Counted from the first letter of the stretch, positions 9,460 to 19,607 are shown. The stretch: 64,000 nt of DNA from Methanococcus maripaludis (GCF_013760955.1 NZ_JACDUL010000001.1:86481-150480); one strand, 5' to 3'. Notes: generated by a model from the sequence alone, not told the origin. Numbers and translations are program-made.

Positions 9460-10476
9460 TTGAATATATTATGCATCGACATTGGAAAAGGAACTCAGGA
9501 CATTTTGTACTTTGATACTGAAAAAAACGTTGAAAATGCAATAAAATTAATACTGCCATCCCCCACAACAATTATTTCTCGAAAAATTATGAAATTGAAA
9601 GAAGATTTAAGAATCAATGGTAAATTAATGGGCGGGGGCCCGGTTTCGTTTGCAATAATGCAAAAATTAAAAAAAGGATATAATGTAGAAATTTCCGAAC
9701 GGTGTGCGAGAACCATTAGGGATGACTTAGACGAAGTTAGAGAAAAAGGAATTGTTATAAAGGATGAAATAAAAAATCCAAACGTAAATTTAGAAGATTT
9801 AGATTTTGAAATGTTGAAATCAATATTTTCTTCGATGAATCAGGAATTTTCACCGGATGTTGTCTGCGTAGCCTGCCAGGACCACGGATTTGTAAAAGGG
9901 CAGAGTGATCGGATTACTCGATTTAAATACTTTGAAAAAAAATTAAATGAAACTAAAGATCCTTATGAATTTTATTTTGATAATAAAAAGCATAAAACAG
10001 ACAATTTTTCACGATTTGAATCCATTTTAAAGACGCTTGATGAAAATAAATACAATGGATTTGTAATGGATAGTAAAATGGCATCAGTTTGCGGTATTTT
10101 AAATTATGCAAATGAAAACAATATAAACGAGTTTATCGGACTTGACATTGGAAACGGTCATACTTTAGGGGTTTCAATGCAAAACCAAAAAATTAACGGC
10201 CTTTTTGAACACCACACCAGATTAATCGATGCTCAAAAACTAAAAGACATTGTTGAAAGAACTTGCAATGGAACTTTGAAAAATGAAGAGGTCTATAAAG
10301 ACAACGGACACGGTGCATGTGTAACATGTAAAACTGAACCTGAATCCATACTAATTGCAGGTCCAAACAGGGAATTATTTAAAAATTACGGTGCTTATGC
10401 ATATCCTGGCGGAGATGTAATGATTACAGGCTGTATCGGTCTTTTAGATGTTTATAATAAAATAGGAAAAATCTAA
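9460..10476 (+). CDS. DUF1786 family protein (ASKHA-like)
   Basis: A 338-residue protein of a methanogen-enriched family (DUF1786). Two glycine-rich phosphate-loop-like motifs of the actin/sugar-kinase/Hsp70 type are visible: CIDIGKGTQDILYFD at the N-terminus and GLDIGNGHTLGVSM in the second half. Conserved cysteines occur in VACQDHGF and GHGACVTCK. This suggests an ATP-binding fold with possible metal or Fe-S contacts; the function is not established. The TTG at 9460 is preferred because AAGGTGATT lies directly upstream; the in-frame ATG at 9439 has no such signal. Confidence 0.6.
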   Translation: MNILCIDIGKGTQDILYFDTEKNVENAIKLILPSPTTIISRKIMKLKEDLRINGKLMGGGPVSFAIMQKLKKGYNVEISERCARTIRDDLDEVREKGIVIKDEIKNPNVNLEDLDFEMLKSIFSSMNQEFSPDVVCVACQDHGFVKGQSDRITRFKYFEKKLNETKDPYEFYFDNKKHKTDNFSRFESILKTLDENKYNGFVMDSKMASVCGILNYANENNINEFIGLDIGNGHTLGVSMQNQKINGLFEHHTRLIDAQKLKDIVERTCNGTLKNEEVYKDNGHGACVTCKTEPESILIAGPNRELFKNYGAYAYPGGDVMITGCIGLLDVYNKIGKI

Positions 10477-10500
10477 GGATTAAATTTTATAATTAACTTT

Positions 10501-11817
10501 TTATTTTTTTAATTCCCAGTCTTTTAATCTTATTGTTTTTGCTAGTGTTGTTCCACGCGTTATTTCTTCTTTGACCCTATCTTCCCTTTCTTTTACATCG
10601 ATTGCCCTGTTTGCAATTTCCATTGCCTCATTTTTTGGAACCACAATAATTCCGTTTTCGTCCCCAACAATCCAGTCTCCCGGTTCAACCGTTCTTCCCG
10701 CACATTCAATTACTGCATTTATTTCTCCAAATCCTTTTGGTTCTCCCGCAGTTGGAGTTATACTTCTCGCATAGACTGGAATTCCAATTTTTAAAATTTC
10801 TTCGACATCCCGAACAGCACCATCGATTACAATTGCAACTACCCCTTTAGTTTTACAAGAAAGCGTTGCAAGTCCACCCCAGCAGGCAATTTCAGAACTG
10901 CAGTTGTCAATTACCAAAACATTTCCTGCTTCGCAATCATCTATCGCACTTACAGGTTTACTCCAATCCCCAGAATAAGTCCTAACTGTAACTGCAGGTC
11001 CTGCAAATTTCAAAGGTTTTTCAGAGTTCCAAACTGGTTTTAAACCATTCATTTCACCAGTTCTGTGCATTGCGTCACTTATATTTGATGTACTTACAAC
11101 ATTAAATGCATTAACTAGCTCATTTTCATTAAATTTCTTAAATTTATCCGTTTTTACAGGTTTTCCGGTTTCGAGGCCTTTTATAATATCTCTTGCAGTT
11201 TGTTCAGGGTCTGCGGATTTGTATAATGTTCCTCCCGCAATTATTATGTCTGCACCTGCTTCGTATGCTTTTACCGCGGTTTCGCTGTTTAAACCGCCTG
11301 CTGCTGCAATTTTTGCTTTCTTACAGTTTTCTGAAACTCGTTTTACAAGTTCAACAGGATCGACATTTAAAACCTGTTGGTCAAGTCCTACGTGGATATT
11401 TATGATATCTACACCCATTTCTTCGAGTTCAACTGCTCTTTTTATTGGGTCTTCAGTTGCAATCAAATCAGTTCCAACTAAAACCCCGTATTTTTTTCCA
11501 GCTTTTACAGCATCTTTTATCATTGAATCGGGACCGACACCCAATATTAATATTACATTTGCACCTGCTTTTGCCGCCATTTCAACTTCGGTACTTCCTG
11601 CATCCATTGTTTTCATATCTGCAACGATTGTAAGGTTTTGGAAGTTTTTTCTAAGTTCCCTAATTGCATTCATTCCTTCGGATTTTATTAATGGAGTTCC
11701 TGCCTCAACCCAGGTAACTCCGCCTGCAACTGCCTCTTTTGCAATTTCTATTGCCCTTGGAAGATCAACAAGATCAAGAGCTACCTGCACCGGAGGTAAT
11801 TCTGATTTAACCTGCAT
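10501..11817 (-). CDS. Bifunctional 3-hexulose-6-phosphate synthase / RraA-like domain fusion
   Basis: A 438-residue fusion. Residues 1 to about 210 form a KDPGDC/orotidine-decarboxylase-type TIM barrel, with LQVALDLVDL-like opening, TIVADMKTMDAG and AAGGLNSETA motifs of 3-hexulose-6-phosphate synthase. Residues about 225-438 form an RraA/DlpA-like domain, with GPAVTVRTYSGD and VIDGAVRDVEEI. In archaea without an oxidative pentose phosphate branch, reverse ribulose monophosphate chemistry supplies ribulose 5-phosphate with formaldehyde release; the first domain fits this role. The RraA-like domain may be an aldolase or a regulator; its substrate is unclear. A transaldolase gene at 50.7 kb fits the same pentose network. 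Confidence 0.85.
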   Translation of the reverse strand: MQVKSELPPVQVALDLVDLPRAIEIAKEAVAGGVTWVEAGTPLIKSEGMNAIRELRKNFQNLTIVADMKTMDAGSTEVEMAAKAGANVILILGVGPDSMIKDAVKAGKKYGVLVGTDLIATEDPIKRAVELEEMGVDIINIHVGLDQQVLNVDPVELVKRVSENCKKAKIAAAGGLNSETAVKAYEAGADIIIAGGTLYKSADPEQTARDIIKGLETGKPVKTDKFKKFNENELVNAFNVVSTSNISDAMHRTGEMNGLKPVWNSEKPLKFAGPAVTVRTYSGDWSKPVSAIDDCEAGNVLVIDNCSSEIACWGGLATLSCKTKGVVAIVIDGAVRDVEEILKIGIPVYARSITPTAGEPKGFGEINAVIECAGRTVEPGDWIVGDENGIIVVPKNEAMEIANRAIDVKEREDRVKEEITRGTTLAKTIRLKDWELKK

Positions 11818-11902
11818 AATATCGCCCCTTTCGATTAAAAAATAAATAAATCTTTGTAAATTAAAATGTTTTAGAAAATATTTGTTAATTTAAAAAAATT
11901 AA

Positions 11903-13342
11903 TTATAAAGCTAAATTTTCTTTAGCCCATGAAATTCCTGCATTTAATATTTCAACGTTTATAGGAATTAATTTAGGTTTTTTTGAGAAAGTTTGTTCTA
12001 TTGCACCAACAAATACCGATTCAGAAAGTCCAGTGTAGCCAATTGCAGATAAAACTCCAAGCATTACAGTATTTGCCGCTCTTGAAACGCCCATTTCAGT
12101 TGCGATTTTTGAAGCTGGAACTTTTATTGCAGTAACCCCATTTGGAATTTCAAAATCCCCAATATTTTCATCATAAATTATTGTTCCGCCAACTTTCACG
12201 TCTTTTGCAAAGTTTTCAAGCGATGGTTTGTTTAAAGCAATTAAAACTCCTGGGGAGTATACTACAGGAGATCCAATTTCGTGTCCCGAAATTATAACGG
12301 AACAGTTTGAGGTTCCACCTCTTTGTTCTGGGCCGTATGACGGGTACCATGAAACGTACTTTTGGTCCCTGCATGCTGCTTCTGCAAGCGTCAAACCCAT
12401 ACTTAAAACTCCCTGTCCACCAAATCCTGCAATTTTTACAAGTTTTTCTTCGAAAGAAAGGTCTTCTGATGGATCCTCTGAACCTTTTGAATTTACTTCA
12501 AATATTTTGTCAAGACATTCTTTTGAAAAGTCACTTTCTCCACGATCCAATGTTTCAACTTCAGCGCTTCTGTCTCTGAAGTTTTGTAGTGGGAATTCTT
12601 TTTCCATTTCTTCGTTTATGAATTTTTCAGCAGCTTTTGCATCCTGTTTCAAGTTCGTTGGGCAGGGTGATAATATTTCAACAAATGCATATCCTTTTCC
12701 ATCTCTTTGAATTTCAAGAGCCTTTTTGATAGCACGTTTTGCCTTTCTTATGTGTGCAATATCTGAAACTGAAACTCTTTCAATAAATACTGGAGCTTTT
12801 AAGCTGCTTAAAAGTTCGCACATGTGAATTGGGTATCCTGCAAACCTTGGATCCCTTCCAGTTTGACAGGTTACAGTTTTTTCACCAATAAGTGTTGTTG
12901 GAGCCATCTGGCCACCAGTCATTCCGTAAACTGTGTTATTTACGAAAAATACTGCCATTTTTTCTCCACGGTTTGCTGCCTGAATTGTTTCATTCAATCC
13001 AATTGATGCCAAATCCCCATCTCCTTGGTATGACATTACAATTGCATTGCCTTCTGCTCTTGAAACACCAGTTCCAACAGCTGGAGCTCTTCCGTGAGCC
13101 ACTTGGATATTTCCGCAGTCAAAATAATAGTATGCAAATACTGCACATCCAACAGGGCTGATTAAAACGCATCTATCGACAATTTCAAGTTCATCAATTG
13201 CCTCTGCCATTAATTTATGGATTATTCCGTGTCCACAACCTGCACAGTAGTGCGTTGCAGTTGGTGCAGAACCTCCCTTTCTTTCAAAAACTTCAGGCAT
13301 TGCATTTGGCTTTTTCATAATTTTTTCCGTAATTTCTGTCAT
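11903..13342 (-). CDS. vorA: 2-oxoisovalerate:ferredoxin oxidoreductase, fused beta-gamma subunit
   Basis: A 479-residue fusion of two subunits of a 2-oxoacid:ferredoxin oxidoreductase. The beta part (about residues 1-275) has the CAGCGHG cysteine motif and the thiamine-pyrophosphate motif GDGDLASIG ... [10 protein letters not shown]. The gamma part starts near residue 300 with [15 protein letters not shown] and has [13 protein letters not shown]. The enzyme interconverts branched-chain 2-oxoacids and acyl-CoA plus CO2 with ferredoxin. GGAGG lies 7 nt before the ATG at 13342, which is separated from the vorB stop by a single base. It is the last gene of the vorC-vorB-vorA order. Assignment to VOR rather than another 2-oxoacid enzyme rests on subunit layout and neighbours. 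Confidence 0.85.
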   Translation of the reverse strand: MTEITEKIMKKPNAMPEVFERKGGSAPTATHYCAGCGHGIIHKLMAEAIDELEIVDRCVLISPVGCAVFAYYYFDCGNIQVAHGRAPAVGTGVSRAEGNAIVMSYQGDGDLASIGLNETIQAANRGEKMAVFFVNNTVYGMTGGQMAPTTLIGEKTVTCQTGRDPRFAGYPIHMCELLSSLKAPVFIERVSVSDIAHIRKAKRAIKKALEIQRDGKGYAFVEILSPCPTNLKQDAKAAEKFINEEMEKEFPLQNFRDRSAEVETLDRGESDFSKECLDKIFEVNSKGSEDPSEDLSFEEKLVKIAGFGGQGVLSMGLTLAEAACRDQKYVSWYPSYGPEQRGGTSNCSVIISGHEIGSPVVYSPGVLIALNKPSLENFAKDVKVGGTIIYDENIGDFEIPNGVTAIKVPASKIATEMGVSRAANTVMLGVLSAIGYTGLSESVFVGAIEQTFSKKPKLIPINVEILNAGISWAKENLAL

Positions 13343-13343
13343 T

Positions 13344-14399
13344 TTAGTTGCCTCCTGCAATTTCTTTAATTTTAGCTAAAATCTGATCCACTTCAATTAA
13401 ATTTCCACCAAGCCTGTTTACAAGTTCTATTGGTCTTTTACAACATGTTGCAAGTTTAATATCTTCAGCCATTTGACCGTTGCTCATTTCAACTGAAATA
13501 AATGTGCATTTTCTCTCTGCAAGTTTGTTAAGTTCTTTTTCAGGGAATGGGTAGAGTGTTTTTGGTCTGAATAACCCTACTTTTATTCCCTCTTTTCTTG
13601 CAACATCTACTGCAGTTTTTGAAATTCTGCTGCTTATTCCGTATGAAACAAGGATAATTTCAGCATCTTCAAGCATGTATCCTTCAAAATCCTGCTCATT
13701 TTCTTTTATTACTGCGTATTTATCCTGTAATTTGTAGTTAAATTCTTCAAGTTCTTTAAAATCTAAGAAAATTGACGTAACTAAATTTTTCCTTGTTTCT
13801 TTTGTTCCTCGGACTGCCCATGAGTCATCGATTTCAGGTTTTATTGCCTGTTCAGGGAATTTTAATGGTTCAACCATCTGTCCCAAAACACCATCTGAAA
13901 GAACGATTACGGGATTTTTGTACTTTGTTGCAAGTACGAAAGCTTTTGCAGTGAAATCGCACATTTCCTGAACTGAATTTGGAGCTAAAACTATATTTTT
14001 GTAGTTTCCGTGTCCCCCACCTTTTACAGCCTGATTGTAATCAGCCTGTTCTGGTCCGATATTTCCAAGACCGGGTCCCGCCCTTTGTACATTTACAAGG
14101 ACGCATGGAAGTTCAGAACCTGCTAAAAATGAGATTCCTTCTTGTTTTAAACTCATTCCTGGACCGGATGTAGCACATAATACTCTTTTTCCGGTTGATG
14201 CTGCACCGTAAACCATATTTATTGCAGCTTCTTCTGATTCTGCTTGAACAAACTTCCTCCCAACCATTGGGAAGTATTTGGAAGCTTCGTGAAGTATTTC
14301 ACTTGCCGGAGTTATCGGGTATCCAAAGTAACAGTCACATCCTGCATACATGGCTCCGATAATAACAGCAGTGTTTCCTTTTACAAGTTGTGTTGCCAT
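13344..14399 (-). CDS. vorB: 2-oxoisovalerate:ferredoxin oxidoreductase, alpha subunit
   Basis: A 351-residue alpha subunit. Family signatures are [20 protein letters not shown] with the PITPASEI motif, then [20 protein letters not shown] and [13 protein letters not shown], where the subunit contributes to the thiamine-pyrophosphate active site. The C-terminal part carries the domain III/transketolase C-like fold ([10 protein letters not shown]). GGAGATAAT precedes the ATG at 14399. It sits between vorC (11 bp upstream) and vorA (1 bp downstream) and is certainly co-transcribed. Confidence 0.9.
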   Translation of the reverse strand: MATQLVKGNTAVIIGAMYAGCDCYFGYPITPASEILHEASKYFPMVGRKFVQAESEEAAINMVYGAASTGKRVLCATSGPGMSLKQEGISFLAGSELPCVLVNVQRAGPGLGNIGPEQADYNQAVKGGGHGNYKNIVLAPNSVQEMCDFTAKAFVLATKYKNPVIVLSDGVLGQMVEPLKFPEQAIKPEIDDSWAVRGTKETRKNLVTSIFLDFKELEEFNYKLQDKYAVIKENEQDFEGYMLEDAEIILVSYGISSRISKTAVDVARKEGIKVGLFRPKTLYPFPEKELNKLAERKCTFISVEMSNGQMAEDIKLATCCKRPIELVNRLGGNLIEVDQILAKIKEIAGGN

Positions 14400-14409
14400 A
14401 TTATCTCCT

Positions 14410-14667
14410 CTAATCGCATTTTTTAAGCGGGATGTGTACTTCTATTGCTAAAGGTTCTGGACAAGTGTAGTAGCAGTTTCCGCAACCTGTGCATCCTTCG
14501 CCAGTGTAAATTACGTAGTGATAGCCTCTTTCATTCCAGTCTTTGCTCATTTCTAAGACGTCTTTTGGACATGCAATTATACATCTTTCACATGCTTTGC
14601 ATTCGAGAGTGTTAATTACAGGATAAGGTTTTTTTGTAGAACATTCCATGTTTTCATCTGTTTTCAT
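14410..14667 (-). CDS. vorC: 2-oxoisovalerate:ferredoxin oxidoreductase, delta (ferredoxin) subunit
   Basis: An 85-residue 2[4Fe-4S] ferredoxin subunit with the cluster motifs [12 protein letters not shown] and [12 protein letters not shown]. It passes electrons between the thiamine-pyrophosphate site of VorAB and free ferredoxin. The ATG at 14667 has no good ribosome binding site; the internal Met7 is an alternative start. It follows the acyl-CoA synthetase gene by about 60 bp, so it is likely read from the same transcript. Confidence 0.9.
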   Translation of the reverse strand: MKTDENMECSTKKPYPVINTLECKACERCIIACPKDVLEMSKDWNERGYHYVIYTGEGCTGCGNCYYTCPEPLAIEVHIPLKKCD

Positions 14668-14728
14668 TTAAATTTTAAAAATAATTTTTCGATCAAATGT
14701 ATTCTAAAAAAAATAATTTTTATGGTAT

Positions 14729-16408
14729 TTAATTATTACTTTTTTCTTCATCCTTTTCCCGGATTTCTACGCGCCTAATTTTACCACTGATTGTTTTTGG
14801 GAGCTCTTTTACAAAATCGATAGCCCGTGGATATTTGTAGGGTGCAGTGTTGTGTTTAACGTGATCCTGAAGTTCTTTTTTGAGTTCTTCGCTTGCTTCG
14901 TAATCAGGAGTTAAAACAATTGTAGCTTTAACTATCTGGCCCCTTATAGGGTCAGGAACTCCAGTTATTGCGCATTCAAGCACTGCAGGATGAGAAATAA
15001 GTGCACTCTCTACTTCGAAAGGACCGATTCTGTAACCAGAACTTTTGATTAAATCGTCGTTTCTCCCAACAAACCAGAGGAATCCATCTTCGTCTTTCCA
15101 TGCAGTGTCCCCTGTGTGGTAATAACCATCGTACCATGATTTTTTGGTTCTTTCGGGGTCTTTAAAGTATCCTGAGAAAAGACCGAGTGGTTTTCCATCT
15201 TTTGTTTTGAATACGAGTTCTCCTTCTTCACCAACATCGCACTCTTTTCCATCCGGCCCTTTTATCATTAAATCAAAAATAGGTACGGGTTTTCCCATTG
15301 ATCCGGGTTTTGGATCCATCCAAGGGAAGTTTGCAACAGATACAACCGTTTCGGTCTGCCCAAATCCTTCCATTAACCTAAGTCCCGTAAACTCTAAAAA
15401 TTTATTATATACTTCTGGATTTAATGGTTCTCCAGCAGTTACTGCATAGTGCACACTTGAAAAGTCTGCTTTTGAGATATCCTGCTTGATCATGAACCGG
15501 TAAATTGTAGGCGGTGCACAAAACGTTGTAACTTTATATTTTGCAATTTTTTCAAGCATATTTCCTGCATCGAATCTGTCATAATCGTAAACGAATACAG
15601 CAGTTCCTGCAATCCATTGACCGTAGAGTTTTCCCCAGATACACTTTGCCCAGCCACTGTCTGCAACAGTATAGTGAAGTCCATCGTCTTCAACGTTTTG
15701 CCAGTATTTTGCAGTTGTAATATGCCCTAAAGGATATTCATGATCGTGCTGAATCAATTTTGGATATCCAGTAGTTCCTGATGAAAAGTATGCAACCAAT
15801 ACATCGTTATTTTTAGTATCCATTTCTCCAACAGGCCTTGTAAATTCTTCTGATGATTCCCCCAATTCTTTTGAAAAATCAATCCAATTTTTTTGATTTA
15901 AATTTACAACACATGCTTTTAAAACGTCTGAATTAATTTCAGAAACTGCTTCGTCAACATATTCAGGAACCCCATTTTCACCGATGCAAACTATCATTTT
16001 TAAGCCTGCTTTTTCAATTCTGTAAACAATATCTTTTGTTGTGAGCATGTGCGTTGCAGGAATTGCGACAGCCCCAATTTTATGAAGTCCAAGCATACAA
16101 AACCAGAATTCATACCTACTCTTTAATGTGAGCATTACAGTGTCTCCCTTTTTAATTCCGTGTTTTAAAAAGAAATTAGCTGCTTTGTCACTGTATTTTT
16201 TCATATCATTAAATGTAAAGATTTTTTCATCGTTATTATCATCACACCATACGATTGCAATCTTTTCCGGTGCAATTTTTGCGTATTCATCAACAATATC
16301 ATAAGCAAAGTTAAAGTTTTCAGGAACATCTATCTTAAAAGTTTCCACAAAATCTTCGTATGACTCAAATTCCGTTTTTTTAACATATTCATTGACTAAA
16401 GATACCAT
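14729..16408 (-). CDS. AMP-forming acyl-CoA synthetase (MACS-type; annotated often as acetyl-CoA synthetase)
   Basis: A 559-residue adenylate-forming ligase. Core motifs are [11 protein letters not shown] (ATP loop), [36 protein letters not shown] and KTISGKIRR with the catalytic lysine. The length and the [11 protein letters not shown] signature fit medium-chain/branched acyl-CoA synthetases better than classical 650-residue acetyl-CoA synthetase. It activates a carboxylic acid to acyl-CoA with ATP. Being placed between an XRE-cupin regulator and vorCBA, it may supply isobutyryl-CoA or similar acids for reductive carboxylation to branched-chain 2-oxoacids; acetate remains a possible substrate. 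The GGTATAATT before the ATG supports the start. Confidence 0.85.
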   Translation of the reverse strand: MVSLVNEYVKKTEFESYEDFVETFKIDVPENFNFAYDIVDEYAKIAPEKIAIVWCDDNNDEKIFTFNDMKKYSDKAANFFLKHGIKKGDTVMLTLKSRYEFWFCMLGLHKIGAVAIPATHMLTTKDIVYRIEKAGLKMIVCIGENGVPEYVDEAVSEINSDVLKACVVNLNQKNWIDFSKELGESSEEFTRPVGEMDTKNNDVLVAYFSSGTTGYPKLIQHDHEYPLGHITTAKYWQNVEDDGLHYTVADSGWAKCIWGKLYGQWIAGTAVFVYDYDRFDAGNMLEKIAKYKVTTFCAPPTIYRFMIKQDISKADFSSVHYAVTAGEPLNPEVYNKFLEFTGLRLMEGFGQTETVVSVANFPWMDPKPGSMGKPVPIFDLMIKGPDGKECDVGEEGELVFKTKDGKPLGLFSGYFKDPERTKKSWYDGYYHTGDTAWKDEDGFLWFVGRNDDLIKSSGYRIGPFEVESALISHPAVLECAITGVPDPIRGQIVKATIVLTPDYEASEELKKELQDHVKHNTAPYKYPRAIDFVKELPKTISGKIRRVEIREKDEEKSNN

Positions 16409-16446
16409 AATTATACCTTTTTTCGTTTTTAAGATTAAATTAAGTT

Positions 16447-17001
16447 TTACATTATAATTGCGAGGAATTTAGCGTTTTTCCCATTTAATGCTTCCATAGC
16501 ATGATCATATCCCGAATCAAAGAATATAGAATCCCCTTCTTCCAAAACAACTTCGTTATTGTGGATGTAAAGTTTTATCGTGCCTTCTAAAATATAGTTA
16601 AACTCCTGGCCAGGGTGTGAGTTTTTAGAAGGTTTTTTGCCATCAGTTCTAGGTTCAACAGTTACGATAAATGGTTCTGCTTTTTTATGAATGAATTTTT
16701 CAGCCAAATTTTCGTATTTGTACTGTTTCCTTCGCTCTACAGATACCCCTTTTCCTTTTCTTGTAACTGTGAAAATGTGCATTCTGGTTTCTTCTCCAGT
16801 TAAAAGTAGCCCCATATCAACTTCAAACTTGTGTGCAATCTCATACAACACACTTGCAGGAATATCGCAGGTTCCTTCTTCGTAATGTTGATATATTTCA
16901 GGTGAAACGTTTAAGTGATCCGCCATCTCTTCAATTGAAATTTCTGAGAGTTCCCTCAATTCGCGAACTCTTGATGCAATTTCTTTCATTTTTTCTTTCA
17001 T
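16447..17001 (-). CDS. XRE-family transcriptional regulator with C-terminal cupin
   Basis: A 184-residue regulator. An N-terminal helix-turn-helix of the XRE type (about residues 8-62, with [22 protein letters not shown]) is joined to a cupin_2 barrel (about residues 115-184, with [12 protein letters not shown] and [16 protein letters not shown]). Such proteins bind DNA and sense a small molecule through the cupin. It is the first gene before the acyl-CoA synthetase and vorCBA (38-bp gap), so it probably controls that operon and perhaps itself. The 241-bp spacer upstream (17002-17242) holds its promoter. GGTGCGAAT before the ATG fixes the start. Confidence 0.85.
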   Translation of the reverse strand: MKEKMKEIASRVRELRELSEISIEEMADHLNVSPEIYQHYEEGTCDIPASVLYEIAHKFEVDMGLLLTGEETRMHIFTVTRKGKGVSVERRKQYKYENLAEKFIHKKAEPFIVTVEPRTDGKKPSKNSHPGQEFNYILEGTIKLYIHNNEVVLEEGDSIFFDSGYDHAMEALNGKNAKFLAIIM

Positions 17002-17242
17002 ATTCGCACCTTTGAAACTAATCAGTTTTAACGTGATAGGGTATTTTAAACCGCATAATTATTGCAAATTTCGGTTGATATATAATGCAAAAGCATACGG
17101 AGTATTTAAAATAAATATCTAATTCCGATATATATAATGATCGATAATTATAATTACAAACTATCGTGTTGGACTATATAAATTGTTGTTTTGTACAAAA
17201 AGAAATAATTTGAGGATATACTATCTAAAAACAAAAATTAAT
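17002..17242 (-). promoter_or_regulatory. Promoter region of the XRE/acyl-CoA synthetase/vor operon
   Basis: No gene is visible between tfrA and the XRE gene. On the minus strand there are several TATA-like sequences, for instance the complement of GATATATAATG (17076-17086) and of GATATATATAATG (17127-17139). These could drive the XRE-acs-vor transcript. No clear perfect operator palindrome was found. Confidence 0.35.
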
Positions 17243-18862
17243 TTATTCAATTTTTTCAAATTTAATTTTTCCATCACATGCCACAAAGTTTCCAGTACAC
17301 CCGTCATTGGTTTTTGGATAATCGTTTCTAAAATGTGCGCCCCTTGATTCTGTTCTAAGTAAGGCAGAATTTATTACAATTTCAGAAACTAAAATCATGT
17401 TTTCAAGTTCCAACTTTTTTGAAAAGTCCACTATTCCATTTATTGAAACCGCTTTTCCGTTTATTTCATTTATTTTTTCAAGTGCAGCGTTTAATCCAAT
17501 TTCGTCTCTTGAAATAGAAACAAAATCCCACATTGTCTTTTTTAATTCATCAATTAATGAATATACGTTATCTCCAGAATTTGAATCTTTAAATGTATTT
17601 TTCAAGTCTTGGATATATTCTTCAACAAAAGCATATACTTTTGAAATGTCAAGTTCCATTTCAGCGTAATTTAAAGCATTTTTTCCAGCAATTGCTCCAA
17701 AAACTTGCGTATCAGCAAGTGCATTTCCACCAAGCCTGTTTGCACCGTGAATTCCACCTGCAACTTCCCCACATGCGAATAATCCAGAAATATTTGTTTC
17801 ACAATTTTCATTTATTTTAATTCCGCCCATAAAGTGGTGTGCTGTTGGAGCTACTTTCATCGGCTCTTTTCTAATATCCACTCCAACCATCAAAAATTGT
17901 GAAAACATTGTTTCAAGCTTTTCTTCGATAATTTCGGGATCCAGATGTGTTACATCTAAATAAACTGCACCATCAATGCCCCTTCCTTCCTGAATCTCGT
18001 TATATATCGCTTTAGCAACTACATCCCTTGTTGACAATTCCATTCTTTTTGAATCGTAGTTTTTCATGAATCTTTCTTTATTTTTATTGTATAAAATTCC
18101 GCCTTCGCCCCTTACAGCCTCGGTTACCAAAATTCCAGTTCCAAGCATTCCTGTCGGGTGAAACTGAACCATTTCCATGTCAACTAGTTCGACCCCTTCA
18201 CGATAAGCAATTGCAAAACCATCCCCAACTTTTTGTTTCGGATTTGATGTTATCGGATAAATCTGTCCAGCACCACCTGTTGCAAGAATTGTAGATTTTG
18301 CATATACTGGGTAAATATCGCCATTTAATAAATCTAAAAATACTGCCCCAAAACATTTTTTGAGTTTTTTTCCGTTCTCTTCAACTTCATCGACAATTAA
18401 TTTTATTGCCATTGTGTCTTCTAAAATTTTTATGCGCTCAAATTTATTCAGATATTCCATTAATCCTGCAATTATCTCGTGGCCAGTTCTGTCTCCACTG
18501 TAACAGGTTCTATTAAAACTCTGTCCGCCAAACGGCCTTTGTGCAAATTCTGCTTTTTCCGATCTATCAAAAATACATCCAAATTTTTCCAAGTTCTTAA
18601 ATTCTTTTGGTGCGTTTTTTATCAAAACTTCTACGAGTTTTTTATTGTTTATGTATCCACCGCCCTTCATCGTATCGGAATAATGCTTTTCAAACGAATC
18701 TTCGGGATTTAATACTGCATTGTACCCACCTTCAGCCATCACAGTACATCCACTTTTTCCAAAAAGGCCTTTTGAAGCAATTACAACATTTTTCTGCCCG
18801 CATTCTATTGCTGCCCTTGCTGCAGCACCGCCACCGCCAATTATGAGCACATCTGTTATCAT
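17243..18862 (-). CDS. tfrA: Fumarate reductase (CoM/CoB) flavoprotein subunit A
   Basis: A 539-residue flavoprotein of the succinate dehydrogenase/fumarate reductase family. The FAD-binding GGGGAAARAA near residue 9, the FGGQSFNRTCYSGDRTGHEI region, the QFHPTGM motif and the HFMGGIKINENCET plus GGIHGANRLGGNAL segments are all present. In hydrogenotrophic methanogens TfrAB reduces fumarate to succinate with coenzymes M and B as thiol donors, feeding the incomplete reductive TCA cycle towards 2-oxoglutarate; korB and korC for the next step lie at 57-58.5 kb. The Fe-S subunit TfrB is not adjacent. GGTGATTTT precedes the ATG. Confidence 0.88.
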   Translation of the reverse strand: MITDVLIIGGGGAAARAAIECGQKNVVIASKGLFGKSGCTVMAEGGYNAVLNPEDSFEKHYSDTMKGGGYINNKKLVEVLIKNAPKEFKNLEKFGCIFDRSEKAEFAQRPFGGQSFNRTCYSGDRTGHEIIAGLMEYLNKFERIKILEDTMAIKLIVDEVEENGKKLKKCFGAVFLDLLNGDIYPVYAKSTILATGGAGQIYPITSNPKQKVGDGFAIAYREGVELVDMEMVQFHPTGMLGTGILVTEAVRGEGGILYNKNKERFMKNYDSKRMELSTRDVVAKAIYNEIQEGRGIDGAVYLDVTHLDPEIIEEKLETMFSQFLMVGVDIRKEPMKVAPTAHHFMGGIKINENCETNISGLFACGEVAGGIHGANRLGGNALADTQVFGAIAGKNALNYAEMELDISKVYAFVEEYIQDLKNTFKDSNSGDNVYSLIDELKKTMWDFVSISRDEIGLNAALEKINEINGKAVSINGIVDFSKKLELENMILVSEIVINSALLRTESRGAHFRNDYPKTNDGCTGNFVACDGKIKFEKIE

Positions 18863-18884
18863 AAAATCACCAAATGCCGAAATA

Positions 18885-19214
18885 TTATTTTTTTAATTCC
18901 TTAAAGACTTCAATGTCTTGCACCGTTATAAGGCCGTTTTCCGACACCATTTCAACGAGTTTTGGCATTATATCATTTAATTTTTCCTCGTAATCGATAC
19001 ATTCAATTACTGCTGGAAGGTTCATGGAAAGTCTTAGTATATCAATTCTCGAAAAGCCCCGGGTTCCATAACCACAATATCCTTTAAAAACCGTTGCCCC
19101 TGCAATTCCATTGCTTTTTAGTGTTTTAATTATCGAATTGATAAGTAATTCTTTTCCGTACTTGTCTTCTTCTTTTAAGTAAATCCTGAGAAGTTTTGCA
19201 GATATTTTTTTCAT
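18885..19214 (-). CDS. DUF190 family protein
   Basis: A 109-residue DUF190 protein, with the conserved KLLRIYLKEEDKYG start and the GATVFKGYCGYG motif of this PII-like fold. Family members are often encoded beside CrcB/FluC fluoride exporters, as here, where the start codon is 4 bp after the fluC stop, so they are clearly co-transcribed. They may regulate the exporter or its trimeric assembly, but this is not proven. The start at 19214 is preferred (GGTGATTTA upstream); a longer frame overlapping fluC is unlikely. Confidence 0.8.
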   Translation of the reverse strand: MKKISAKLLRIYLKEEDKYGKELLINSIIKTLKSNGIAGATVFKGYCGYGTRGFSRIDILRLSMNLPAVIECIDYEEKLNDIMPKLVEMVSENGLITVQDIEVFKELKK

Positions 19215-19218
19215 TAAA

Positions 19219-19587
19219 TCACCAGAAAAACATTGATGCGAGTCTTCCAAAGTATATCATTACCAAACATCCAAAAACATTTAAAATAATGTTTAATCCG
19301 ACTTCCAAATAATGATTATATTCTAACATGACAAATGACTCATAACTAAATGTAGAAAATGTAGTAAGGGCCCCGCAAAACCCAGTTATTATTAATAACC
19401 TGTATTCAGGAGATAACGAACCAAATAATGAAGAGTACACTATAAAGCCTAAAATAAAACTTCCCAAAAGATTTACAATAAGAGTACCTGTTGGAATTCC
19501 AAATTTTACAGGAATTATGCCGCTAACAAAGTACCTCAATATCGCCCCGAAAAATCCACCAAGGCCGATAAGTAGAATTTCTCTCAA
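19219..19587 (-). CDS. fluC: Fluoride exporter CrcB/FluC
   Basis: A 122-residue membrane protein with four predicted transmembrane helices. It carries the FluC signatures GGFFGAILRYFVS, GTLIVNLLGSFILG and GFCGALTTFSTFSYE, which line the double-barrelled fluoride channel of the dimer. It removes fluoride from the cytoplasm. The start is a TTG with GGTGATTTT before it; no better start is visible. No fluoride riboswitch fold was recognised in the short leader, but a small inverted repeat lies just upstream of the ribosome binding site. Confidence 0.92.
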   Translation of the reverse strand: MREILLIGLGGFFGAILRYFVSGIIPVKFGIPTGTLIVNLLGSFILGFIVYSSLFGSLSPEYRLLIITGFCGALTTFSTFSYESFVMLEYNHYLEVGLNIILNVFGCLVMIYFGRLASMFFW

Positions 19588-19607
19588 AAAATCACCAAAT
19601 ATTCAGA

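Noticed and set aside
11219-11845. Long open frame opposite the hexulose-phosphate synthase gene
   Set aside because: It is an antisense shadow with low-complexity composition and no family features.
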